Assembly (NCBI GenBank): GCA_023421505.1
Contig: JAEZTJ010000036.1
Location: forward strand, 1-13,492
DNA length: 13,492 nucleotides
Source: Bacillota bacterium
GTDB taxonomy: Bacteria; Bacillota; Clostridia; Lachnospirales; Lachnospiraceae
Reading direction: 5' to 3'
Shown here: positions 7,001 through 13,492 of the stretch, in pieces
Position numbering within the stretch: the stretch's first letter is position 1
Layout of the letters: each line of letters starts with the position of its first letter
The notes under the pieces: model-generated
Seen by the model: only the letters and a program-made list of their open reading frames with translations
Database searches by the model: none
What the model was told of the DNA's origin: nothing
Translations under genes and position numbers: made by a program

Positions 7001-8819
7001 TTACGGCAGTTGCAGCCTCTGTTCCCAAGAAGTACGGACGTAGAATGCTTCTTTGTCCATTAACACTATGGCAGCATGGACAGCTATGTAGTTTTTCACC
7101 GTTCTTCTTTACTTTAATCAATTTATTAATAAATTGTGAGCCATGTCCACACTGGAGGCCATTTACTGAAGTAGCGCGCTTAATCGCGCCACACTTTGCA
7201 CAAATCTGATATACATTCTCTCCTTCGTCAGTTTCTTCTTCATCAAATTCACCACTTAAGAGATATACTTCGGGAGTATAATCATCATTGAATTTTGATT
7301 TCTGAATCAAGTACCCCTCAATTTCTTCACCGGTAATATATAAAGCATTACAATTGTTACAAAAGGAAACTTCAAATACCTTGTATCCAACATCGTATTC
7401 ATCATATGGTTTTACTTTATATGTCTCCATACGATTAACAAAGAGCTTGTTAGAAGGATTCAAAGTGACGAAGACACCCTCTATTCCACGTAAAAACATA
7501 TGATATTTTGCTTCAAACAGCCTTTCATCATTTCTCAATGCATTTGATGCTACTGCAATAAAATCAGTCAAATCATCTATGCTAATATCTAGTTCCTTGG
7601 CAATCTCCGATACAGTCTTAATTTTTCCATATAAAACTTTTCGGATACGGTAATAAAAGCTGTCATGAAGTGTAAGGTCAAAAAGTATTTCTGCCAGCTC
7701 AGCATTTTCTTTTATGCTTATATGGAATTCCTTTATCCTATCAATTATTCTTTCATCAGGATAATTATCTCGAATCATGGACGAGAGTTTACGATACAAC
7801 TCAAAATCAATATCAGATACCTCATATTCTGGTAAAGCCTCAGTTGTATGAGAACGAACTATGCTTGTTGCATCAAACTTTGCAGTGCAAAGAGATTCAC
7901 CAAAATGTACAATATCCAGATTTGATTTTTCATCACCTAAAGTAGCACTGGTAAGTATAAATCGAATATCATCTCGGCCAAGCATCGCCTTTACTCGTTT
8001 TACCAATGAAGCTACTTCAATACCTTTTGCACCAGAATAAGAATGGGCCTCATCGAAAACGATATACTGCCACTTACTTGCATTCTCCACACTGAAGATA
8101 ATATTATCACCCGGACGTAATAACAAATACTCTAGCATCGCATAGTTCGTAATTAATATATTTGGAGGATTACTACGCATCTGTTCACGGCTAATCAATT
8201 CATTCTTACACAAAGGATTTACTGATGTATCTTCTATTTCGTCATACTTTGCCTTTGCCTCTTTAAATGTTTCTTTGGTTTCACCAGTAAACCGACCAAA
8301 TGTAATTTTGGGTTCACCATCCATGCCAGCTAGAAGCTCCCTTAATCTTCGAATCTGGTCATTAACAAGTGCGTTCATCGGATAGATGATTAGTGTTCTA
8401 ACACCAGGACCTAGTGTTCCAGCTTCTCTTTCCTTTAATAATTCATTAATTACTGGAATCAAAAAAGATTCAGTCTTGCCGGAACCTGTTCCGGTTGTTA
8501 CGATGAGGTTCTTACCCTCTGAAGCCTTTTTGATGGCTTCTTCCTGGTGTCTATACAAACTTCTTTCTGGATGAAAACCTTTTATCTTTAACAATTCTTT
8601 GGAAACCGCACCCTTAGCAGCAAGTTCTTCTAATGATTTGCCTTTTTCATAAGGATCAGACATACTAAGATAAGGTCCATCAGCAATAGCTCCTTCCCTT
8701 TCCAACGCTGCTTTTAACTGCTCGTTGTATTTAACATTATTCGTGCTAAAAGTAGTTAAGAGATACCGCCTATAAAAATCTGCAATTCTTTTCGAACTTT
8801 CCGATGGTCTAAACAGCAT
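4029..8819 (-). CDS. druE: Giant YprA/MrfA-like DEAH helicase with MZB (DUF1998) domain, DruE-like
   Basis: This 1596-aa protein is a superfamily 2 helicase predicted to act on nucleic acid in anti-phage defence. The first RecA lobe has the Q-motif region (about 88-93), Walker A TGTGSGKT (109-116), DEAH (256-259) and SAT (291-293). A long insertion carries cysteines C487/C490, C540/C543/C557 and C580/C582/C583. The second lobe starts near FSDSRQN (653-659). It contains another cysteine set (C896, C899, C911, C916) and ends with motif V TTFEMGVDVGSL (979-990) and motif VI QRAGRAGR (1007-1014). Further CxxC pairs follow. The MZB end has DNTPGGAGYV (1484-1493) and C1516, C1518, C1527, C1530, C1532. 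Length and layout fit DruE of Druantia; ARMADA-type YprA helicases are the main alternative. It starts one base after the preceding gene's stop, with AAGGAGG at 8830-8836. Confidence 0.85.
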   Translation of the reverse strand: MLFRPSESSKRIADFYRRYLLTTFSTNNVKYNEQLKAALEREGAIADGPYLSMSDPYEKGKSLEELAAKGAVSKELLKIKGFHPERSLYRHQEEAIKKASEGKNLIVTTGTGSGKTESFLIPVINELLKEREAGTLGPGVRTLIIYPMNALVNDQIRRLRELLAGMDGEPKITFGRFTGETKETFKEAKAKYDEIEDTSVNPLCKNELISREQMRSNPPNILITNYAMLEYLLLRPGDNIIFSVENASKWQYIVFDEAHSYSGAKGIEVASLVKRVKAMLGRDDIRFILTSATLGDEKSNLDIVHFGESLCTAKFDATSIVRSHTTEALPEYEVSDIDFELYRKLSSMIRDNYPDERIIDRIKEFHISIKENAELAEILFDLTLHDSFYYRIRKVLYGKIKTVSEIAKELDISIDDLTDFIAVASNALRNDERLFEAKYHMFLRGIEGVFVTLNPSNKLFVNRMETYKVKPYDEYDVGYKVFEVSFCNNCNALYITGEEIEGYLIQKSKFNDDYTPEVYLLSGEFDEEETDEGENVYQICAKCGAIKRATSVNGLQCGHGSQFINKLIKVKKNGEKLHSCPCCHSVNGQRSILRPYFLGTEAATAVIATALYNELPAEEHHFEIEKFEDDFFGNSEEQILDHKTVLAKQFLAFSDSRQNAAFFATYLESTYHDSLLKRLVTEIKLENEDKFDEGVGLNHFVSLLVAKFQQYHMFHGKSEDDIDKEAWIYTLQEASNFKAKNSLMKKGILMFDLDFNVPAPKNLNLSSEEITMLFKILCLTMMKDASISAGVQFTKADVERFTVTGFQKGYDRMSAGVSFVEGWCPEEGKTNKRLKYVTKVLGGDEKTARNLLNSIWNYMSNPNNMYIDLQSFGRREAYVLNTAHIKVKTVNKLFICSECMNITPYNIKGICDKTKCNGHLIEYDYKTALKDDHYYKLYTQLEITPMSVHEHTAQLSSDRAYSYQKDFKDKKINVLSCSTTFEMGVDVGSLETVFMRNMPPSPANYAQRAGRAGRSLKSAAYAITFCPNSSHDLNYYRNPVTMIKGTIKPPNFNVSNDKIVLRHIFASAFSYLWKLYPDLYKETIGEFIICHGFTRLHDYLKLKPKNLRNYLLHVVPTDLQLFFGINSFEWVSLLFNENKENKGYCNIVIDKYHDDIKTLELAKLELIEENRSGVDRITRSIKTIQDQRIIEFLSKNNLIPKYGFPVDTVELQGLGLNNYSSMLRLNRDLLSAISEYAPESEVVADGQLYKSRYVRKLSGYEWPHYNYVKCPECLALNRTMAVNAVKECRQCGNVLNGRGHQYIIPKFGFQMDIEGAKAVGINKPERTYKGSVSYIGDENKIEFHEYKVCGNRILLGNSKMDQLAVLNESPFYICEVCGYGKLDEKSADKVNVIEINHKNSNGYTCSSNRLVSYALGHELQTDVVLIKFIDSRILKKDEAWTILYSMLEGLCRNLNIERNELSGCLQWYKENENSVGNFGFVLFDNTPGGAGYVRQLINPEILANMLKEGYWVVNNCDCGGEAADTACYSCLCNYYNQKQHDVLKRKYAIDFYQQFSNSTTDNWPASKNNEVYVRHVSETTEIIHEAEIAATKEHFS

Positions 8820-8820
8820 T

Positions 8821-11703
8821 TCATCTGGTCCTCCTTAGTTTATTTCTATCAAAAACATATTCTGTATATTTTTCGTCTAATAAAATAAATCGGTTTGGAT
8901 CCTGTACTTTATCAAGCAATTTATTATCACAGCTGATTAAAGTATTTTGATCAGTATCATAATATGGATCCATCCAGCATTCTTCTTGATATGAAAACAT
9001 TTGCATGGTTGCTCGAATTTCTTCATCCGTCTGATAAATGGACAATTTTATTCTTCCGAACTTTTTCAGTGTATCTTTATTGTATCGTCCATTTTCCCAT
9101 CTCATGCAATTCATGAAGCCAATATAAACATTATCTGATTCTTTTTCTGTCAAATAAATAAGATACTCATAATTCAGGCCGAGCTTTTCTTCTTCAAATA
9201 TTAGTGTCGATATTATTAGCCGGCAATTTACAAGATTATTAATGTCGATACAACCTACACCTCTAATTATTTTTAGTGCTGTTTCTGTCACATCAAGCCC
9301 AAACTCGTCTGCCTCCTCCATCATAGGATATAAATCGTAAAATCCCTCGATAGATATTTCAGGAAGTTCATTTATTCCACCCTCAACTTTTCGATGAGAA
9401 ATTACAATGTCTTCTGTATTACTATTTTTTATGGTTAAGTATGGAGTTGCATCACCCTTGATTTCAACATCTATGTATGCCTTACCTTCTGAATACTCTA
9501 ATTTAAAAAATGGGTCAATAATAACATTACGTAGTATTGCTGGCAAGGGAACTATTCTCTTTAGGTTGTCTATATAACTAATGTTAATATACTGCCATCT
9601 TATTTTGTATTCTTGTTGAATCCTTCTAGCTAATTCTGATATATCCACGCGGAATAAGCCTGGGGAGATTTCCTCACCAAGCGATATATTTTTACTTTCT
9701 CTTCCCCAATATACTCCAACCCAAATTGCACCTATAAGCTTTATATACAAGGTTTCTTTTACATCTGCATACCAGATATAATCATCTTTTTTGAAGTGCA
9801 TCTCTGATTTTGAAAATCCGTACATAAAAATATGAATTGGCATTGATAATGTAAATTTATCATCTAAACCATCTAAACATAAATCAAATTGAACCTCTGA
9901 TAGTGAATTAGTAATAGGTATACTGTAAGTAGTGCTTATTTTCGTTTCATCTATCACGCACCAATCTTCTGCTATATTATTTAATATATAATCGTTATGT
10001 ATTATATTTAGTTCAGCCGTACTATCGTACATGAAACGTCGCTTATTAAATCGACAATCAAATCGTTGCAGCACAATATAATCACACAATATCTGGTTTG
10101 ATTCTGCAGGAATATTTAAGCTAATCTTAAAGTACCCCTCTGTATGACATAGCATTTCATCAAGCGAGATGGTAACAGCTGTTTTATTTTTATTTTCTGG
10201 CCAAGTATAACACGCCTTCTCTTTGATAACAGAAAGTATGTATTTCCGGTCATTGACCACAAGAACAGTACCTCCTAATTTACTATTATCAACAACAAAA
10301 GATACCGCCGGATGCCGTTTGGTGGCAATAATCTCCCTGTTTGATTTATATACTTTAAATCTTTCTATCAAGTGGTCAAATACCGGCTCTATAGAGAACT
10401 CACCTATAATGGAAAGTGGATGTTTTTCAACATAGCATATAGAATTTTCTCCAATATTGGCAGAACAATAATTCCATAGTCTATAATCTTCATAAGATTC
10501 GATTATATCTTCTGGTTCTTTCCATGTAACAACTGCACCTTTTTTAGTGAGTAAGTAATTATGCCCATCGGAAAACTTTGTTGTATTTTCCCAACGATCA
10601 TTAAATATTCTATATAGCTTCTCATTTAATCTATAATTTTTCGTTGTTAACGATATAACCTCTATATCCATTCCATCGAAAATGTTAGTAAGCGGAATGT
10701 TAATTGGTTCTGATATGTATATACCAAAGGAACGGTACAGTTCCAAGGTTTTTGTTACTGTATGACCGTTTATTGTAACATTAACACTTGCATTCCCATC
10801 GCAATCTTCCATTCTAAACTTTTGTGCTGGTATTACTAAGCATGCTGTTTCATTCTGAATATCTACCTGAAGGTAAGGCTTATGGCTGGTCAACCTTCTT
10901 TCCATTGTTCTTGTACGTTTTTCCGACTCTTTACTTTTCTCGTTTTCTTTACACCAGTCAATAAATCCTTGTTCAAATCGATCTTTCGCTATGATTGGAA
11001 TATCCCCATCATAGAAATAACGGTCTAGAAGAGCTAATACAGGATTGAATACCTTTTGAATAGTTCTCGCTTCGCATTGCGCAAAAACTGACCTTGTTGA
11101 TTTCAGAAGTCGATATGACTTTGCAGCTCTCTTAGAATCATTTCCTGCAGTAATTGCGTCTTTATTGAGGCTGAGTGTACTCTGCATAAAAGCAGCAAGG
11201 TCTTCTAAATCTTCTCCAATATCATCTGGTATTTGCCTGAATAAATTATTTTCATAATAGGCATATGAGAAATCATAAAATCCATTCATATAATAGTTAG
11301 TTACAAAAGCATGTGCTTTAATGTTCTCAACATACATCTGCGTATTATCTTCTTCTCTACGAAGTTCCAAAAGATTATATGCACGTATCGTTTGAATAAA
11401 AATCTGACCAATGTAGTTTTGCTTTGCAGCTGATATATCTAAATCTATCTGTTCATTGAAAACCTTCCAGAACTTACCTTCTTGATAATGACGAGAAGCA
11501 ACCTGAACTAATATCAATGATAAGATTAGATCAGGCTTAGGAATCGTCTGCATATAAAGATGATTAATATTCCATTCGGATGTAGTTAATAGGCCTGCAT
11601 AAGATTCATCAGAAACGTATATTTGACCTAGAAGCCTATAGTTATTGACTCTTATCAGTTCTTCTATTTCCTGCTCTCTAATGTTTCTCATGGTTAGCCC
11701 CAT
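8821..11703 (-). CDS. Large protein of unknown function, candidate DruH (Druantia type III)
   Basis: This 960-aa protein has no enzymatic motif I can recognise. Residues about 1-275 look alpha-helical and end in a charged KESEKRTRTMERR segment. From about 278 to the end the sequence alternates short hydrophobic and polar stretches like stacked beta-sandwich domains, for example around 280-350 and 435-620. No signal peptide or membrane segment is visible, so it should be cytoplasmic. The ATG at 11703 has GAGGGAGGG just upstream; a second in-frame ATG four codons in is too far from it. Its stop is one base from the helicase start, so the two form an operon. Druantia type III consists of a very large unknown protein (DruH) and the DruE helicase, so I infer this is a DruH-like protein. 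That rests on context and size, not on a residue-level match. Confidence 0.72.
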   Translation of the reverse strand: MGLTMRNIREQEIEELIRVNNYRLLGQIYVSDESYAGLLTTSEWNINHLYMQTIPKPDLILSLILVQVASRHYQEGKFWKVFNEQIDLDISAAKQNYIGQIFIQTIRAYNLLELRREEDNTQMYVENIKAHAFVTNYYMNGFYDFSYAYYENNLFRQIPDDIGEDLEDLAAFMQSTLSLNKDAITAGNDSKRAAKSYRLLKSTRSVFAQCEARTIQKVFNPVLALLDRYFYDGDIPIIAKDRFEQGFIDWCKENEKSKESEKRTRTMERRLTSHKPYLQVDIQNETACLVIPAQKFRMEDCDGNASVNVTINGHTVTKTLELYRSFGIYISEPINIPLTNIFDGMDIEVISLTTKNYRLNEKLYRIFNDRWENTTKFSDGHNYLLTKKGAVVTWKEPEDIIESYEDYRLWNYCSANIGENSICYVEKHPLSIIGEFSIEPVFDHLIERFKVYKSNREIIATKRHPAVSFVVDNSKLGGTVLVVNDRKYILSVIKEKACYTWPENKNKTAVTISLDEMLCHTEGYFKISLNIPAESNQILCDYIVLQRFDCRFNKRRFMYDSTAELNIIHNDYILNNIAEDWCVIDETKISTTYSIPITNSLSEVQFDLCLDGLDDKFTLSMPIHIFMYGFSKSEMHFKKDDYIWYADVKETLYIKLIGAIWVGVYWGRESKNISLGEEISPGLFRVDISELARRIQQEYKIRWQYINISYIDNLKRIVPLPAILRNVIIDPFFKLEYSEGKAYIDVEIKGDATPYLTIKNSNTEDIVISHRKVEGGINELPEISIEGFYDLYPMMEEADEFGLDVTETALKIIRGVGCIDINNLVNCRLIISTLIFEEEKLGLNYEYLIYLTEKESDNVYIGFMNCMRWENGRYNKDTLKKFGRIKLSIYQTDEEIRATMQMFSYQEECWMDPYYDTDQNTLISCDNKLLDKVQDPNRFILLDEKYTEYVFDRNKLRRTR
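8830..8836 (-). promoter_or_regulatory. Ribosome binding site of the helicase gene, inside the preceding gene
   Basis: On the minus strand AAGGAGG lies ten bases before the ATG at 8819 and within the last codons of the 960-aa gene. The stop and start are separated by a single base (TGA-A-ATG). This strongly suggests translational coupling of the two genes. Confidence 0.8.
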
Positions 11704-11972
11704 TCCCTCCCTCTGTTATGAAGTCATTCTATTCCACACACTCAATACATTCGCTAAATTTCTGATGCTAGCGATTAGCTCATTTCAATACTAACAGAGA
11801 TTCATTGGGCTTGTCCTATAGATAAGGTTGATTAACTACAGTGATCTCCTTGATCTAATTGCATATTAACTATATAAACATAATTAGGAAGTTTTATTTT
11901 AAGGGTGGGAACAGGTAGACGAAAAAATAATTTGCAATCTCATATAACGATTCTTAAGTAAGAACCACGATT
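11704..11972. other. Leader region of the two-gene defence operon
   Basis: These 269 bases contain no open frame with a usable start. For the minus-strand operon I see GAGGGAGGG (11705-11714) as its ribosome binding site. A small inverted repeat, TCGCTA at 11751-11756 with TAGCGA at 11769-11774, is a possible operator. Several AT-rich -10-like hexamers are present, but no pair with good -35 match and spacing stands out. The gap makes it likely that the operon has its own promoter and is not transcribed only with the next gene upstream. Confidence 0.5.
11751..11774. promoter_or_regulatory. Possible operator: 6-bp inverted repeat
   Basis: TCGCTA and TAGCGA are exact inverted copies separated by 12 bases (24-bp total, close to two helical turns). 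They lie 48-71 bases upstream of the 960-aa gene start. Short repeats like this occur by chance in AT-rich leaders, so the call is tentative. Confidence 0.2.
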
Positions 11973-11982
11973 CTATAGTAAG
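11947..11982. repeat. Short imperfect direct repeat at the gene's 3' end
   Basis: ACGATTCTTAAGTAAG (11947-11962) and ACGATTCTATAGTAAG (11967-11982) match at 14 of 16 positions and are spaced 20 bp apart. The second copy covers the last codons and stop of the next gene. No function is evident. Confidence 0.5.
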
Positions 11983-13492
11983 TGAATATCCAACTCATTA
12001 TCGTTGTACTTATTTAATTGTTTAATATCGTATCCCTTCTTCTTAATTGCCTTTCTTAACCTTTTGCATCTATCCCATTGATTAAACACACTTACAGATG
12101 GTAAGGATTTCTGAAGTTTATCCCACTTTTCCTCAGGATAAGTAAGTTTTGATAAACGATCATGAACATTGGTCACAGTAAATGATACAATTTCATACGG
12201 GAACACATCCTTGCTGCATATTATGAATGGCAAATAGAAATCTGCTATTTCATTTTTTTGATATTCACTTAAACTATTTATATCAAATAGTGAATATGCT
12301 GAAATCAGCGCTTTTGATGTGAGTTTATCTGTAAATGGGTTAACTATCTTCATTAATTCAAATATTTGTTTACTAGTAAGTCGTTCTATATCCTTTTCAA
12401 ACATACATGCTGCAATATAGGAATACTGCTTGCATAATTCAACTATTTTCGAAGTATTATTATGCCGCAGATGTTTTATGCCCAGTAAATATTCAAGGAA
12501 AACAGATATGGATGTTTCGCCCCATATATTATATATCTCACTAGAAAAATCGAACTGACTATCATCTAAAATGATTCGAAGCACTTTATTGTCCAGCCTA
12601 TTTTCCTTTTTGCAAAATTGCAATGATTCTAATATTCCATATTGGAAACCTCTAGATTGATTCCAAATGGCATCACACTCAGCTAATGTCGAATTAATTG
12701 CAATTAAAACATTACAAATGCTGTAATCCATATCTGAAAAATTTTCCAAAGAATTTGGGGATAATAAGTTGGCATATATAGGTAAATATTTCTCTTGTAG
12801 CGGTGAATCGTCAATTTTCACAAGATATTGCACTATTTTTTTCGAACCAATAAAATCCATTAAAAATCCTTTTTGAATTAATAATTCTAAAGTTTCTGGT
12901 AGCATATCAATCCAGTGATACTTTATTGTTGCAATAATTATATTTGAATACGAAGTATTTACACCCCATTCTTGAAAAGCACCTTGAAAATATAGTTCAA
13001 GTAATTTGTTTCCTATTATTGACCGTTCTTCTTCAAAAAGTTTATCTATTAGCTCTAGCGAAGCATAGATATCAATAGAGTTTTTTCCATTATAAAAACA
13101 AGAATATAATTTTATGAAGGATGTAAGGCTTACTTTGCCTCCCCCCCCATCACATAACAGTTCTTTAAACGCTAAAAACTTACTCCATTCTCCATTTACT
13201 AAGATCTCATGTGTATTTATTACCCATTGTGGGAACTTCTGCACGTCTTCTATGCTTTTCATTAATGTAATATTATTTGATGAATGGCTTAGTTTATTTC
13301 GAACTTGCTTTGAGCAGAATTGTAAGCTAATTAAATTGCTGTTATCACTTTTTATAAAACTCGTCCCTGTAATAAAAGAATAGTCATAACTTAACTCGCT
13401 GTAGCACGTAAACCAAATAAGCAAAAGCTCCCTGATAAATTCTTCCGAGTCTTTTGCTACAATATAATTAGGTGGGGTTTGCCCAATCATAA
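11973..13492 (-). CDS. Unidentified alpha-helical protein, partial (5' end outside window)
   Basis: At least 505 residues are present. The frame is open to the window edge, and an ATG at 13490 could be the start or an internal methionine, so the gene is treated as partial. The sequence looks almost wholly alpha-helical, like a repeat or solenoid region, with no Walker, nuclease or DNA-binding motif in the visible part. It ends with a basic WDRCKRLRKAIKKKGYD segment. That ending reminds me of C-termini of long STAND-type or helical-repeat defence proteins, but this is an impression only. A run of eight G on the coding strand (13141-13148) encodes part of CDGGGGKVS. The gene is AT-rich like the two defence genes and shares their strand, but 269 bp separate it from them. 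Its role is unknown; a further defence gene is a reasonable guess from context. Confidence 0.65.
   Translation of the reverse strand, partial: MIGQTPPNYIVAKDSEEFIRELLLIWFTCYSELSYDYSFITGTSFIKSDNSNLISLQFCSKQVRNKLSHSSNNITLMKSIEDVQKFPQWVINTHEILVNGEWSKFLAFKELLCDGGGGKVSLTSFIKLYSCFYNGKNSIDIYASLELIDKLFEEERSIIGNKLLELYFQGAFQEWGVNTSYSNIIIATIKYHWIDMLPETLELLIQKGFLMDFIGSKKIVQYLVKIDDSPLQEKYLPIYANLLSPNSLENFSDMDYSICNVLIAINSTLAECDAIWNQSRGFQYGILESLQFCKKENRLDNKVLRIILDDSQFDFSSEIYNIWGETSISVFLEYLLGIKHLRHNNTSKIVELCKQYSYIAACMFEKDIERLTSKQIFELMKIVNPFTDKLTSKALISAYSLFDINSLSEYQKNEIADFYLPFIICSKDVFPYEIVSFTVTNVHDRLSKLTYPEEKWDKLQKSLPSVSVFNQWDRCKRLRKAIKKKGYDIKQLNKYNDNELDIHLL
13141..13148 (-). repeat. G8 homopolymer inside a coding region
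   Basis: On the plus strand these are eight consecutive C; the coding strand reads GAT GGG GGG GGA GGC. Such tracts slip easily during replication, and a change of one base would shift the frame for the remaining roughly 390 codons. In an otherwise AT-rich gene the run stands out. The frame is currently on. Confidence 0.75.

Noticed and set aside
11704..11960. A specific sigma-A promoter for the defence operon
   Set aside because: Several AT-rich hexamers exist, but every -35/-10 pair tried had poor matches or wrong spacing, so no single promoter can be supported by eye.
11920..11972. Intrinsic terminator after the unidentified helical gene
   Set aside because: A short inverted repeat (TTCTTA/TAAGAA, 11951-11964) has a two-base loop, and the nearest T run is about 20 bases further on, so it does not form a normal terminator.
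1..13492. CRISPR array, tRNA or rRNA genes
   Set aside because: No regularly spaced repeats of 23-40 bp and no recognisable tRNA or rRNA sequence were seen on either strand.

Overview
The window looks like a piece of accessory DNA from a low-GC Firmicute, most likely a Clostridia/Lachnospiraceae-type organism. The reasons are AT-rich genes, purine-rich AGGAGG-type ribosome binding sites, and IS66 and IS3 elements of the kind common there. This placement is inference; no housekeeping gene is present to fix the taxon.

Left third (3-3886): a complete IS66-family element, seen from its terminal inverted repeat at 3-30 to the matching repeat at 3859-3886. It carries tnpA, tnpB and tnpC on the minus strand. 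A complete IS3-family element (46-1390) sits in the short non-coding tail between tnpC and the left IS66 end. It is flanked by a 3-bp duplication (CTG) and carries orfA and orfB on the plus strand. The IS66 genes look intact. The IS3 orfB has lost one base near its 3' end, so its conserved C-terminus is read out of frame.

Middle (3887-11703): two large, tightly coupled minus-strand genes. The first in transcription order encodes a 960-aa protein with a helical N-terminus and a long beta-rich remainder. One base after its stop comes a 1596-aa YprA/MrfA-like DEAH helicase with several zinc-binding cysteine clusters and a C-terminal MZB (DUF1998) domain. A very large unknown protein followed by a giant MZB helicase is the layout of a Druantia type III anti-phage system (DruH + DruE). 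I propose that identity, firmly for the helicase family and tentatively for the partner. The IS66 element lies 142 bp downstream of the helicase stop in the same orientation, so defence-operon read-through would run straight into tnpA.

Right (11704-13492): a 269-bp non-coding leader, then the 3' part of a further minus-strand gene that runs off the window. It encodes an alpha-helical protein I cannot name, and it contains an in-frame run of eight G residues (coding strand) that could be a slippage site. Together the window reads as part of a mobile, IS-peppered defence island.
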